From Calliopsis andreniformis (taxonomy: Eukaryota > Arthropoda > Insecta > Hymenoptera > Andrenidae), in assembly GCF_051401765.1 (NCBI RefSeq), contig NC_135071.1, positions 16,904,961-16,968,960 of the forward strand: DNA of 64,000 bases, read 5' to 3'. Under the pieces are notes generated by a model. It was not told the DNA's origin. It saw only the letters and a program-made list of their open reading frames with translations, and did no database searches. Below, one piece after another: positions 1 through 12,627 of this stretch. The translations under genes were made by a program, and so were the position numbers. Positions within the stretch are counted from its first letter, which is position 1; each line of letters starts with the position of its first letter.

Positions 1-1734
1 ACCATGAGTGTTCAATTTAATTTAATTTTGAAGCTTTCTGAATTTCCTTACTCTGTGTTCCAGCATTCTTACCTGTAATCTTATTCTTACTCTAAAGAAA
101 ATTAATCCATATTCTCCACAGTGGACTGGTATATCAAGAACGACTAAGATTCCTCGAAATTCAGTCAAACAAAAATGGTGTCTATCAAAGCATAAATGAA
201 TCTCCTAGAAAACATAACTATTTTAAGGTCAGTAAATCAGAAATCGAATGTTTCTCCAACTTCGATCTTTTTCCTCGTTTCACCTCTTCCCATAAACCTA
301 TTTTTATTCTTCCGAAGAGAAGATTAGGGTCGCGAAAATTGTCTGTAACCGACGGTCAAGATAGACGCAGGGACAATATCGTTCGTTTTAATTTAATCGC
401 ATCGAAGGGTCTAAGCGTTCGTGCTTCGCGCATGGAACGCGTTAATTACCGCATTTCAGCTGCACACGTAGCCGGAGCATCGGTTTGTAATAATTGTTGC
501 TTCGACCAATCGATACGCTCTACCTGGCTTGTTATTGATCGACCGACGCCGAGTAAGAAACGTCGCGTGGGAAGAAAGCGTGCCAGGCCGTTTACCACAC
601 GTACAGAACTGTTTACCGTGCACGGTACGATCCGTCGACGATTTTTCCCTTTCGCCGCTTCTCGACGAAGCCTCGGACCCTTTACGAACGCCAGCCCCTA
701 TACTTTCGCTGGGGAATAGAGTCGTAACGTTCTCTAATTCGTCGCTTAGATATTTGATAATAAAGACAGCTGTTACTAAACTGGCGAATATTCGATCTAG
801 AAACAGGTGAAAATATTTGCTGAGAATGACAGACTTTGATGAGGGGTCTTGGTTACAGGTGATTGGGTGTCATTAATGGGGGGTTTAGCGAGGAATTAGT
901 GGGATATTGAGAAATCTTTGATCAGTGACTTAATTAGGAATGAGAGTTTCGAATAAATAATAGGGCTTGTTAATAAAGTAATTTTGGTGGGATAAGGTAC
1001 TCGAAACTCGCGACTATTAATAATTAATAATTGAAAGAAGAGTATTTTATACTTCCTGTTAATTTTAGTACGTGATTTGACTGAGTGTGAGTGCTATAAA
1101 CTTTGAGAATTCTAGGTCACTGCCTGAATTAGTTTCGGATACATCATTTCTTCTAACTTGATAAATACTGCTTTCAGAAGATTACGTTTAAAGTTTCATG
1201 TGTACATACTATTAAATATTCACACAGAGTTCTATCAATTTTACAAATATTTAATACCACTAAGTTTCAAGTCCCCTAAAATTAGGTAGTCATAATTGAC
1301 GTTTAATTTACTAATTCAATAAAAATCTATTATATCATGATTCATTTAATGTCTCGTTCACAGTGTTTAGAGACTAAATTTATATACCATTATAACCTTC
1401 TTATTTTTATAGTAAGTATTTTATTACTTTTCCTTTTTCCATTCTAAGGTAGTCGACCCAGTCGATCATTTAGTACTGAGGTCAATTCTTTTAATGAGAA
1501 AGTACGTCTAAACCGAATAAAAGAGAAGGACTTTTTTTAATAGTCAGTATACATCATTTAAATTAATGATATTTGCTGACAAAGAAGAACTTAGCAGCCA
1601 CATCTGAAATAGTTGACTCCATACTCGATCAGTGGCCAGTAGTCTTAAAATAAATTAAAATAAATATACAATATTTGCGAAAATTTCTTGTTTGCTTAAT
1701 ATCCTAGATTAACATTCGAATTGGTGTGTTGCAG
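1..1734 (+). other. onecut: Presumptive last intron of onecut
   Basis: The segment ends in a good acceptor (pyrimidine-rich stretch, then TTGCAG at 1729-1734) directly before homeodomain codons, so it is read as intron. The upstream exon with the CUT domain and first homeodomain helix is not in the window. Sequence at 340-720 is less AT-rich and has chance open frames without family similarity. 900-1730 is AT-rich. No RNA gene or repeat array was seen. Confidence 0.7.
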
Positions 1735-1944
1735 GAGACCAAGAGGCCGTCGAAAGAGATGCAGGTGACAATCGCCAGGCAGCTGGGCCTGGAGCCGACG
1801 ACGGTCGGCAACTTCTTCATGAACGCTCGACGCCGCTCCATGGACAAGTGGAAGGACGAGGACCCGAAGACAGTCGCAGTCGAGGAGGGACAGCTATCGC
1901 CCACAATAGGTATCGGGCAACGGCAACCAAGCGACGTTTTGTGA
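1735..1944 (+). CDS. onecut: ONECUT homeobox transcription factor, terminal exon (partial gene)
   Basis: The exon starts in phase 0 with ETKRPSKEMQVTIARQLGLE and continues through the recognition helix NFFMNARRRSMDKW, then a 30-residue tail and TGA at 1942-1944. This matches the second half of the divergent homeodomain of HNF6/ONECUT proteins, including the family-specific F-F-M-N in helix 3 where most homeodomains have W-F-x-N. ONECUT factors bind DNA through one CUT domain plus this homeodomain and act in neuronal and endodermal differentiation. The CUT domain and N-terminus must lie to the left. The C-tail (KDEDPKTVAVEEGQ...) is short and unlike vertebrate tails. Serine of the usual TVSNFF is glycine here (TVGNFF). 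The family assignment is firm; the paralogue within the family is inferred from insects having a single onecut gene. Confidence 0.95.
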   Translation, partial: ETKRPSKEMQVTIARQLGLEPTTVGNFFMNARRRSMDKWKDEDPKTVAVEEGQLSPTIGIGQRQPSDVL

Positions 1945-2281
1945 CACACGTCCGACCACGAGGAGTACCACGACGAGTCGCCCGAAGAAGATTTGCCCTT
2001 CTCGTAAGGGCTGCGCGCACTTCTTGCGACGCAACCGATCGCTCGATCGCGACTGAGACCATTTTCAATCTGGAACGACAGCTTTCTTGCTTTTGAAGAA
2101 TTTTTAGCATAATCGCCACTTTCTTTCGGAGACCTAGCGAGGTTCTCGACTCGAATTTATTCGATATAATCTCGGGACTCATTACCAGGACTCGTTGGAG
2201 AGATTGTAAAATATAAGAATATAGAACTGTATCAGTAATTGGGATTGCAGTCTGAATAAGAAATCTAAGAAAATCGAATTT

Positions 2282-2315
2282 ATTACTCATTGATTTATCT
2301 TAGAAAATGAGTAAT
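2282..2315 (+). other. Perfect 10-bp stem hairpin after the onecut stop
   Basis: ATTACTCATT at 2282-2291 is the exact reverse complement of AATGAGTAAT at 2306-2315, separated by a 14-nt loop. It lies about 340 nt past the onecut stop codon. It could be a 3' UTR structure or chance in AT-rich DNA. Confidence 0.4.
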
Positions 2316-5300
2316 GAATTCGAGTTTTTCGGTAGAGTTTGTTTATTTGGATTTATTTTGTAATTATTGATGCAGTTTGTAATTTGAATAATAATTGGAC
2401 CAAAGGGGAGTAGAAAAAGGTGGGAGAAATTTCATTGGGAAAAGTAGTTGCGATGGATTGTTGTTTTAATTGATAGAATTTTAATGAAACACAGAGCGAT
2501 CTTCGAGACGTAGCTGCTTAAAATATATGCACAATGGTGTCATTATCTTATAGCCACACTTGCAACGGTCACTGTGATAATTCTTTAATGACGGCCATCT
2601 ATGACGCGTGACAGCCTTGTTCGTGAATATTACAGTCGAGCCTCGCTGCGTCCTGTAAAACGGCACACATCGCTATTTTCAGCATTCTGAAACGCATTTC
2701 TGTTCAATCTGCTTCTCAGACTTCAATCTTAAACCAGAAGAACTTCAAATTTCATTTTATGCTTCTACAAAAGAAAACAATATTCAAAGACCCAGTAAAG
2801 GTAGACAAACTCACAGCTAAAAAGATAGAAAATATTTTCTCTGAAATAGTCATAAAAAATCACGTTCCAAAGTCGAGATCGAGCATCGTGAAACAGCGTC
2901 GAAAGAAATCGTGCTGGCCATCGACTTCTGGTCACGAGGATTCTCTCTCCCCTGTTATCGATCTCGAAAGATCGTCGAGCAAGTTTCAGACCAGATCCAG
3001 AGTCGACTTTTCGACGAATCGTTTGAGCTATTGTCGATTCTCTCCAGGAACTTGGTGCCATAATTTGCCATATTAGAGTAAGCTACCTTTCTCTATGGAG
3101 AGTGACTCACCCCCTCGATTTAGAACATTTTTCTAGTCTACGCGTGTCATTGGTGATTCTCTAAGAATCACTTCTCTTATCTAGTCAAAATTGCGAACGA
3201 TGCGCTTCGATTTCTGTGGAAGATGCGTTCGAGGCTCCTAGTTTTTCTCGTTGAAGAGAGGGTGTCGTTTTGGTGGTGACTTCCGCCACGTTCAACCCCC
3301 CACGAATTGAAATATGGCGTTGTCAAAGGGTATTGTTCACTATTTTTATATTCGAACATGGAGGTTCTTCTATTTTATAATTGAGAAACGAGGAAAACGA
3401 TGCTTTCTTAGGGGTTGAACAACCCTTTGCGATTATATAGTTTCTCCTGGCGAGCAGCCTCGGTTAATTTATTAGAGGAGAATGCTTGACGTTGAACGTC
3501 CAGGTGTTTCTTAATATTACGAGTATATTAATAGGTAGTGCCATGTGGATAATTTCCAGTGCCATGTTTTATTTAATTTGACGTAGAAAATGGAATATTA
3601 TAAACAGAGGCTGGTTTCCTGTGAAATCGCAAAGGGTCCCAAAGATGAGGGAATTATTTTACTCTAACCTGTGACTTGAACAAGACACTCTTTCGACAAT
3701 CGAGAAAGCCTGTCACTATCCTAAAAAGAAAAACAAATAACCAACAGTTTCAGCTATCCTCAATTCTAATTCCAAACAAATCAACTTCCCACCCTAAAAA
3801 AAGAAGACAACAAATCCAAAGAAATCTCCAAAGTCCACTCCACCAAAAATTTTATACAAGAAGTGGTGCCTTGATCTTCCAAGAAAGCGCTCAAAAGTAT
3901 CATCCAAACGCAGGGGGTGAGAGGTTCGTGAAGGGTGGAGAGAGAACTCGGTCCAGAGATCGAGTGGCCCAAAATGGGTGGTTCAGGACTCGTCGTGTCC
4001 TCGTTGGTCGCTAAAAAGAACGGAAAGACCCGTAAACCAAAACTGAACAAGGACGCGAACAAGAACAGCTTTGTTTCTGAAGGGACGGTTACACTTACAC
4101 ATTTACACAGGACATCACACATACTACACACACGTGCGCGCGAGATCACAGAGGATGCAAACCGCGCAGGAAAACAAAGGGACAAAAAAATGTGGCATCG
4201 TGTCCGAGGGTGCACGTGCCAAGTGATATATATATTCTATATATGTAATGAACATTGTATATCAGAGTGGACGCTGTTTTGTGCGAATCGACGGAGAAGA
4301 GGAGGTGACGGGACACGGGAGGTGCGGAGGGCGATCGTTCGCGAGAATTAGTGGTTTTCAGTGTTCGCCGACGCGCGAGAGAGAGGAGAGAGAACGATTG
4401 TATGCGTGAGAGGGAGAGAGTGGGAGAAAGAGAAAGAGAGACTTTGCGAACCGCACTCGATACCGTACCGCAATTGTGCTGTGCTATTGTACATATTAAA
4501 GAGGGGAGGAATGGATGGTGGTAGGGAGAGAGGGACACGCAAGAGACACGAGCGCGTGCAGAGGCGTAGAGGGACGATCTCTCGATTGCGTGGAAGAGCG
4601 GTGATCGAACGGAATGGGAGAAACGGCCGATCGACTATGGCGGACTAAGCCTTCTTTTCGCGTTTCACGAGTGGCACGCGAGCCGTTCCTCCTTCGGAGA
4701 CTTCGTTTTGCGTTCGACGTCGATTATTTTTAAGACAACACGCGACTCCTTTGGGATGCTCTGGGAACCACGCTGACCACTTCTTCACCATTGATCGCCA
4801 TTCGTAGAAATATTTGGTACGTCTTTTTAAAATCACTGTAGATATTGTAAAGAAAGGAAATGTGCAAAGCACTGTTGGGAGCTTAGAAAATGTCAGTGGT
4901 AGACTGTGCAATCGTAGAGACAAGCAGGATCTACTAAAAATATTTTACTGGTGTTTTGCACTAAAGCGAGAGGCAAGACGTTTCAAATTCTTTAAAGATG
5001 TAGAAAACTTAATTTGACATTTTTCTGTGGTTACTGCTTACTTCATATTTGTGCAGTACTGGAGTAAGAGGGGCCACTACATGTAGTAGTAATAGCAATA
5101 ACTACCCCTGACAATTTTTGTCTTTTCCTAGGACTGTAAAAAGAAAATACTGTAACATCTTTACTTCTTCTTCAATTGATTAATATTCTTCACAAAATAT
5201 TCATCATACTACATATATTGTAGCATGATTTTTCATGAGATACCTTCTACTGTCTTAAGAATCTCCTGTCTAACAACCAGTACCTGTTGCTAAGAAACCC

Positions 5301-6554
5301 TGATAATATTATAAATTATGCTATTATTCAAAAAATTGTAAAATTTGTCAAGAGCTGTTTTTTTATGAAGTCTTCTTCAATTCAATCAATAAGGAAAATC
5401 CGTGTATATGTACCATCTTTATCTGTTTTCCACGAAGCTAATCATACTCACTGACATCTTCCAAGCTCTTGACAGTCTAACACAGACATTTTTCAAGCTT
5501 CTAACAATTTTAAGAGCAACTCGATTCTCAGAGCAGCCCAACAGAGTCATCGTTGAAATAAGAATCTTCTGTGCTAGTCGATACTGTATCCTTACGTTAA
5601 AGCGTCCGAACGAGAAAGAAAAAAGCCCGTTGATGTTTCGCTCCGAACCGATACTTTAAGCTTCTCCAATCTTGCGTTCGATCGATTTTTCGCGCTCGAA
5701 GTTCCGTTTTTTCGTCGGATTCCTAGCTGGTCAGTGCGCGAGAACGTTAAGAAGGATACGAAAGAAGTCACCGCATTCGCAGACATGCTAACTCGTACCA
5801 AAAAAGAGGAGACGGGAAACGGCTTGGCCGTCGATTATAAGATCATATATAGTACAAAGTAAACATATATTATTGTAATAACGGTTACGATTAAATATAA
5901 GAGGAGCTCTCGCTGTTTCAACGGGGTGTTACAAAGGTGATACGCGAGAACGTTGACTTTTTCGGGGGTGGACAGTGCATTTTGGCGCGCACGGGGGATG
6001 GAGAATGGTTCTGAGGTGCTGTGGATTCGAGCGTCGAGTTTCCATGGAAGTTTCCTCGTCTGTGGTTCCAGCTTGTTGACGCTACTGCGCGAGGAACCTT
6101 TCACTGTGAAGAGAAGAAGCTCGCTTAACGATGCGACGACACGATTCAGCGGTGGATACTTAAGAAAATCAAACAGAGCAATATTCTACAAATATCTACA
6201 AAAATAATATAATCCAAGACCAACAGCTGAGAATGAATTTCAGTGAATGACGAAGAAACTGGGATTGAAATAACAGATATTCCTGAATAATAAAAATCCA
6301 AGTGCTCAGACATTTCCAAAAGTTAAATACGACAATCCTCAAGAATCAGCCATTTAATATTCAAATGTGAAGCCACAGGAGCCTTCGCAGAGGTCGCCAA
6401 AAGAGTCGTCGCATCGTTGAAAGACTAGAGTCGCGTGTGGCAGTATCGGAGCGATTTCGAGAGAGCGCTAACAGCAGAAATAGAAGAGGAGGGGAAGGAA
6501 GCCACGAAGAGCGGATAAGGACGCGATAAGAGAACTCTATCTGTACGATATGTC

Positions 6555-6562
6555 TGTAAATA
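6555..6562 (+). promoter_or_regulatory. Pumilio-type element TGTAAATA
   Basis: Exact match to the UGUANAUA consensus recognised by PUF proteins, on the same strand as onecut. Meaningful only if this DNA is in the 3' UTR. Confidence 0.3.
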
Positions 6563-6760
6563 CACGATTAACTACGGTTATTAATTAGGCTCGCGAACGC
6601 GGACGGTTCTTCTTATTACCACGATCAGCATTGATCATCACCATTGCCATCGATCACCTTTGTCACTATTATTCTTCTATTGCGATTATTTATATTACCA
6701 TTCCTATTATTATTATTACCATTATTGCGTCTTTTATTATTGTAACAGAAGAAAGAGAGC

Positions 6761-6775
6761 GAGAGCGAGAGAGAG

Positions 6776-6810
<35 letters not shown>
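6761..6810 (+). repeat. (GA)n microsatellite
   Basis: Nearly pure GAGAGA tract with a few interruptions at its left end. Any protein-like frame through it (alternating E/R) is an artefact. Confidence 0.9.
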
Positions 6811-7104
6811 TGATTGATTATTATTATAATATATACGTCGGCACGTTCTTTGTTGAAGCGAGGGATGAAAGGGGGGAAGATTAATTCAGATTTAATTAAG
6901 AATCGACGCGTCGTTAGGAGAATTAGGCAAAAAAAAAAAACTGTCGCGTTCGAGTTGTTTAAGGTGTTTAAAAAGGGGTGGGTTTAATGGGGTTTATCGG
7001 GTGGGTGGGATATGGGGTGTTGGGGGATGAATTATCATAGGGTGGTATCGAAGAACACACGCGCGCTAGGTACACGCGAAACAGTACCCGCTAAGCGTAA
7101 AGAA

Positions 7105-7236
7105 CATAGTATATAATTATATATACTATATATAAATATATAAATATATATATAAATATAAATATTGAATATAAATATAAATATAAATGAATGATATATT
7201 ATATATATATATAAATATATAAATATAACTGCAGCA
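7105..7236. repeat. AT-rich low-complexity tract (ATATAA units)
   Basis: Runs of ATATA/AAATATAAATA. No coding content. Confidence 0.8.
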
Positions 7237-7651
7237 ATTCAGGCAGCCCGGGGTAGGTTAGGGGGGTGGGAACGCGGGGGAATGGGGTGGGTTGGGATAC
7301 AATTTAGTACATAGCGAGAAATCCCAGCGATCGATGGGTCGCGATTGTCGATCGATCACGTCGCCGATCGATCGACGACTCGCGGGAACACGCGTTAATT
7401 AGCAACACGCGACACGCGGAGAGCCGCGATGGGTGAAATAAGAAAAAGAGAGTATTCGATGATCTATTTATGTATATTCGCGGTGAGTGGTGCCTCGTCT
7501 CGAATCGGCGGTCGACGGGGGCGCAGCCAGGGGGTGGGAAAATTAAAGTGGAACAGGAACGGTGAATCTAGAGGGGTGCTTGTTGCGCGACAACACGAGT
7601 GGGGGTGGAGTTTCACCGAGGAGCGTGGGAACCTCGAGACGAAGGTGTATG

Positions 7652-7735
7652 AACATATATAAATATGAATATATGAATCATATATATATATATATTAATA
7701 ATATAATATATTAATATATATATATATATATTAAA
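7652..7735. repeat. (AT)n-rich tract
   Basis: Long TATATA runs with short interruptions, followed by AT-rich DNA with an AATAAA at 7766-7771. Confidence 0.8.
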
Positions 7736-8240
7736 GAAGCAGAAGTAATAATAATACAGGAGGGAAATAAAAAAAAAACGTAGAGATTAAGAGAATCTAT
7801 TTCGGGTCCGTGTGTGTATACGCGTTTTTTTATATTGCAACGATGCAAGTCGCGCGCGCGAGTTTTAAATCGATAGAAACGAAAGAAAGGGGAGAAACAT
7901 GGGAAGACAGGCGTAGCTGTATAAGTTAGTCCTTGGAAAGGGCGGAGGGATGTTGGGGGTGGACGTTGGACGTTGAACGAATGTTGAGTAATATATTACA
8001 TGGATATATATTATTGTATAGCACGTGTAAAGATCGAAGGTGGTTTAGGGGTTGGTTTCTGCCCTCGACTTGGCTACTTGCTTCAGGAACGTTGGCTCAA
8101 GCAGAATTTGATCTCTTCTCGTTTTCATTGTTTCACGTTATTTAATATTTATGTTCTGTATCTTTCGTCCATTAACTCTTAATACTTTAATTTAGATTTT
8201 ATATATTTCCCCTGCGCTGGGTAGTGCGTTTTGTAAGCTA

Positions 8241-8248
8241 TGTACATA
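8241..8248 (+). promoter_or_regulatory. Pumilio-type element TGTACATA
   Basis: Exact UGUANAUA match on the onecut strand, about 1.7 kb after the first one. Confidence 0.3.
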
Positions 8249-10547
8249 TTTCGATATTATTTTAAGGATTTCTTCTCAATGTCAATGGGACCATTTTAAT
8301 TTTTCCAAGTTTCGACAGAAGCAAACGATTAATTATTTCTTTCTTAGTTTGTTTTTTGATACATATCCTGTGGATTGGAAAAGACAGCGACAGGAAAAAT
8401 CAGTTGCATAAACACCGTCAGATTTAAACAACCCCTGTCATAAGGCCCTGTCACCCCTGCCAAAAAAACGAAGAACCAAATCTGTCAATATTCAACAGAT
8501 TATAGAAGTAACAATGCAGTTAACTCACTTGCACTAATTATATCCTGTCGTCGATTTTCCAACCTACCCGAGCCGCTGGCGAACAAGTAGCAAGCAAAGT
8601 AGAGCAGAAACTTCTGAAAATTCCAGGAGAAAAGTCTGAGGACCTGCGACCGCGTTTCGCGGTCGTCCATTAACTAATTATCTGTTGATTGGACTGGTCG
8701 ATGATCAAGAGACAAAGAACAGAGGAAGGTTTAGCGCGGGGAAGAACAGGTGCGAGAACAGGTGAACGGTTCGTACGACAATAAGGTATCGATTAGTTAA
8801 TCAGAGATGAAATAATGTAAAATACAAGTGCAAAAGCAAGTATACATTATTATATTTATTATAATACGAGGGTTCATCGTGTCGACATCCAGTGAGAGGT
8901 TCGAGGGACGAGGTTGGTCTCTCTCTTAAAAACAGAGAAAGAAGATTAATAAGAGAGAGAGCCCAAACAGTAGAAGGGGGGATTTTCGCGCGAGGAGTTG
9001 GGGGTGAGCTCCTTTTTCGAGTTTCAAAAGTGCTGCGCCGCGAGAGTCGACGTAGAAGGCTTAGGTTTGCGATACGTTCAAGGAACGAGAGCGAAACACG
9101 GAGCTACGCGAGATGTGACGCGAGAAACGATGCTGGAGAGTCTCGAATAGATGCTGGAACGAGAGGATCGAGGAAAATGGTTCGATCTCTCGCTTTAGCG
9201 GTGTCGCTTTCGACGACCACGCGGATCGACGGATCTCCGCGAGGACATACCAAAGGATCGTAGATTAACGCGAGTAAAAAATGAAGAAGAAACATTATTT
9301 ATTGTTTACACTTACGTATTCATTAGCGAATGACACACGAACACACAGACACGCGTTGTGGAGCGAGGCGGGTGGTAGGAAACGGGTTTCTCGAGCCTGG
9401 AACTTTTAGTCGAGGGAGCGGCGTGTCGTTGATTTTGCAAGTAACGAGAAGAAAGGTGAGAGCGGGAGAGAATGTTGAGAGATAATTGTGAATGATGGAG
9501 TCGAACTTTCCCATTAGAGGATGAACGAGATCCAGTCAGGGTGATCGACGAGGGGCTAGTTTTTTTCTTGTAAGTGACCACTTTGTTAGCGTCCGCTCGT
9601 CGATCCGCCGACAGCGATCGAGGATGGATCCAGGATCCATGAAATGGCGATTCGAGGCACCTTTTCTTTGTTAATCGCGAGCAGCGAGAACGATTCTTGG
9701 GGGTGTGAGAGGGGAAAATTCGATTCCAGCATGCGGACGTGTAATTATGTAATAGAGACACAGACACAGTGACACACACATACACAGAGGAGTTCTGGCG
9801 AGAGGAGAGCGGTGGGGGTGGCGCGATTGTAAACTACTGTAAACTACGATGTTACTACGTTTTACCAAGAGCTTATTGTAGTCGAGAACCATTAAAAAGA
9901 AAGAAGAGAACACACACAAACAAACAAACCAAAAAAAAAATGGTAACTTACGTCGTAAAACCAAAAAAAAAAGATGGTAATTGAGTGTAGCACGAACAAA
10001 AAAAAAAAAGAAAATTTCTTTACACTTTTGCACGAGACGTGTGTTGTACTTAAATTAATTATCGATTGACATATGTAATTAACGTTTTATTACTTAGCAA
10101 TTAAACTTAATTTATTTATGATTAAATTGGAGTCGCTTGTGTTGTTGTGGACACGCCCCTGTCGAAGTTCAATCTGCGAATGGTAGAAAGGTTTAAGGTA
10201 GCTCTCGAGTGTCTCCACGACTCCCTTTTTGGGACTAAACATGTGCAATTCGACGGTGTCGAAATAAAAAGTGAGAGTAAAAAAATGTGGGACAGATTAC
10301 TAGTACGATACAGAAGGCACACGAATTATTCTTTGATACTTTATTTATTTTTGCTTTCCTTCTTTCGCTAGATTTTTATTTCACTGGAAGCTTTTTTCTA
10401 TGAAATCGAATAAGGGTTCTCGAACTTTGCTTTAGTAATTTGTAGGAGGGATTTTAGGAGTTATCATCCAATCAATCTGAAGTCCTTATTGAGTCAATTT
10501 TCAGTCAGCCATAAAAGAATATACACATCCTATTTCATTAAAACATA

Positions 10548-10553
10548 TTTAAT
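10548..10553 (-). terminator. Candidate poly(A) signal of Gcdh (ATTAAA)
   Basis: TTTAAT on the + strand reads ATTAAA on the gene strand, about 57 nt after the TGA stop. It is the common variant hexamer and would give a short 3' UTR. A following A-rich stretch on the + strand makes the exact cleavage site unclear. Confidence 0.4.
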
Positions 10554-10609
10554 TTATACAAAAAAGTATACAAAACGAATCGATCACACGTAGCACCCAT
10601 TATCCTCAT

Positions 10610-10677
10610 TCAAGCGCTGAAGGCCTGTATGCCAGTAATAGCTCTGCCAAGTATTAAAGCGTGAATATCACTTGTCC
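10610..10677 (-). CDS. Gcdh: Glutaryl-CoA dehydrogenase, exon 8 (C-terminus)
   Basis: Encodes (G)[19 protein letters not shown], then S-A-TGA. The acceptor TTTTTAG precedes 10677 and completes the split glycine codon of the TYEGT motif whose Glu is in exon 7. The end matches the vertebrate family terminus ([22 protein letters not shown]) but stops two residues earlier. An Asp-Ile-His-Ala motif after the catalytic Glu is typical of the dehydrogenase C-terminal helical domain. Confidence 0.93.
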
Positions 10678-10752
10678 CTAAAAACAGAGCGTCGAGAAGA
10701 ATCTTCTAATTAACAAAGATTACTCACTAATGAGTGATGACTTTACACGTAC

Positions 10753-10913
10753 CCTCATAAGTTACGACGCTCTCCAAGTTCATTACATGTCTGATAACGT
10801 GATACTCGTCTGATATTCCATTACCACCTAACATTTCTCTAGCAGTCCTCGCGATATCCAAAGCTTTAGTAGCAGAGTTTCTCTTTATCATGGAGATCAT
10901 TTCTGGGGTGGCT
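10753..10913 (-). CDS. Gcdh: Glutaryl-CoA dehydrogenase, exon 7 (catalytic base)
   Basis: Encodes [20 protein letters not shown], then [20 protein letters not shown] and [14 protein letters not shown]. The Glu of TYEG (residue 404 of the deduced 426-aa protein) aligns with the catalytic base of the human enzyme (Glu414 of the precursor, Glu370 mature), which abstracts the alpha proton of glutaryl-CoA. Acceptor CCCCCAG before 10913 and donor GAGG|GTACGT after 10753 keep phases 2 and 1. The [15 protein letters not shown] block is a signature of this acyl-CoA dehydrogenase subfamily. Confidence 0.95.
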
Positions 10914-11328
10914 CTGGGGGACGACAAGTTAAGTAAAATGTTCAGAATTTAGCATGTACTAAGCATATGGTAATCTTTTGGGACAGTGCTGTCCAAGCGA
11001 GGGCTCGCGACGCTATGAAGGCCGACATGACATGACATATCTTAGTGTTCCTATTTATAAGAAAACTCAAATACTACGAACAACATATATGTTGGTGGAG
11101 CAACAGAACCATAGCAAGAAAGCAGACGAGTGAGGGATCCCTACTTGAGGACTATCTCACACCAAAAATTATATTTGCCTTAATAGATCTAAGTAACATA
11201 AAATAGTTGAAAATGTAGTCATTCTTTAAGGTACATAATAGGTAAATTTTGTCATAAATTTTGTCACTAAACATCCTGTATATTGCAGACGTAGCTCGAC
11301 AGTCAGCAGCTAATCAGCATTTCCCTAC

Positions 11329-11558
11329 CTGCCCTCGTCTTTCAGCCTGCCCACCCTCAGGCAAGCCTGAAGTCCAAACGCGATGTCGCACATCATGTCT
11401 GCCAGTTTCTTCTGCACCAACTGATTCGCCGCCAGGGGCCTGTCGAACTGCTTCCTGTCCAAAACGTACGACCTAGCCGTCTTCAGACAGCTCTCCGCGG
11501 CGCCCAGAGCTCCCCACGCGATACCATATCGAGCGTTGTTCAGACAGCTGAAGGGGCC
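11329..11558 (-). CDS. Gcdh: Glutaryl-CoA dehydrogenase, exon 6
   Basis: Encodes [20 protein letters not shown], the [20 protein letters not shown] block and [15 protein letters not shown]. It corresponds to the start of the C-terminal alpha-helical domain, which contacts FAD and the tetramer interface (human [20 protein letters not shown]). Acceptor ATGAAACAG before 11558 and donor GGGCAG|GTAGGG after 11329; the exon begins in phase 0 and ends in phase 2. Confidence 0.95.
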
Positions 11559-11946
11559 CTGTTTCATTGTCGTTCCTTTACAATTAGACTTCCTTGGAAG
11601 CTTTGTGGAGAGACTTAGCGAGCAGTCACGCTCGACCATCACCACTGATCGACAGTCACCGACCAAAAGTTTCGTACATAGAAACGATAGGTTCAATATT
11701 CAATAGCAATTATATCTAAGAAATAATATTACTTGAAAATTATCTACTGTGAGTTATTTCTTAGGTACTTTCTTCACAGGTTCAATACAGTAATTATATC
11801 TAAAAAATAATACATAGTAGATAATTTGCAAATGACATTATTATTTCTTAAATATAATTGCTATATTAAACCTGTTATTTCTACGTCTGAAATTTGGTCA
11901 GTGGATGTGGATCAATGGTGATGGTTAAGCGTGATTGCTCTCTTAC

Positions 11947-12169
11947 TTTGAGACCCTTGGCGTTGGGCAAGAGGTTCTCCTCGGGAACCTCTAGATTGTC
12001 CATCAAGATCATCCCAGTGACAGAGGCTCTTAGAGAGAACTTGCCCTCGATCTTTGGCGTCGACAGTCGACTCTCGTTGCCCTTCCTTTCGATAATGAAC
12101 CCTCGAATTTGGCCGTCCTCGCATTTTGCCCAGATGATGAGGACATCAGCGATGGGGGAATTGGTGATC
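11947..12169 (-). CDS. Gcdh: Glutaryl-CoA dehydrogenase, exon 5
   Basis: Encodes [50 protein letters not shown] and [16 protein letters not shown]. This is the middle beta-barrel domain that packs on the flavin. The split Trp of KTW-ITNSP is completed by the first G, and the exon ends in phase 0 at CTCAAA|GTAAGA. The family's TWITNSP and FSLRASATGMI motifs are kept, with Val for Ala in SVTGM. Confidence 0.95.
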
Positions 12170-12395
12170 CTGATTTGATATTAGACTTGAGAAACATTGC
12201 TTAGTAGCTTAATTAGAGTTTGACTCTTTATGAGGGAACTTTGGTTCTTTTTTAATTTAGTGAGTTTGTAGGGGATCTCAAAAAAAAATAATAGGCAATT
12301 TTCCTTTTGATACTTTTTTGGTTCTCAAGGTAAAAATATTATATCTGTATATTTTCTTTTTCTGTATAGAGGATTCTAGATTCTCGTCTGCTCAC

Positions 12396-12525
12396 CATGT
12401 TTTGCTCCCACTCAATTTATAAACCTTCTTCTGAGAGTCATAAACAGCCTTGGTCTCCATTGACCCTGCGTCGCTGCCATGGTTAGGTTCAGTCAGTCCA
12501 AAGCAACCGATTGTCTCACCAGAAA
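12396..12525 (-). CDS. Gcdh: Glutaryl-CoA dehydrogenase, exon 4
   Basis: Encodes [30 protein letters not shown] and [12 protein letters not shown]. It holds the GCFGLTEP flavin/substrate-binding signature shared by acyl-CoA dehydrogenases. NSGS of vertebrates is NHGS here. Acceptor TTCACAG before 12525 (phase 1) and donor ACATG|GTGAGC after 12396 (phase 2). The exon has no long methionine-started frame, so it is easily missed by simple frame searches. Confidence 0.93.
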
Positions 12526-12627
12526 CTGTGAATAATCGATAGCTTCATCCATCTCATACCTCACGGACCATCGAATCATTTTCAGTCGAACATCCTAGAG
12601 AAATAGTCTACAAAAATAGGAACGTAC

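Larger units (their letters stand above)
1945..10547 (+). other. Downstream region of onecut; possible long 3' UTR
   Basis: About 8.6 kb without a recognisable coding exon. It contains a perfect 10-bp hairpin (2282-2315), purine-rich GA stretches (4370-4440, 6760-6810), AT-rich runs (7100-7240, 7660-7740) and two Pumilio-type UGUANAUA sites on the + strand. AATAAA-type hexamers occur, for example 7766-7771, but none marks a convincing end. A long onecut 3' UTR is plausible but not shown. Open frames in 3.6-4.7 kb and 8.9-9.3 kb are basic, low-complexity and lack domains. Confidence 0.4.

Noticed and set aside
6631..6884. Two + strand frames with E/R repeats
   Set aside because: Translation of a (GA)n microsatellite.
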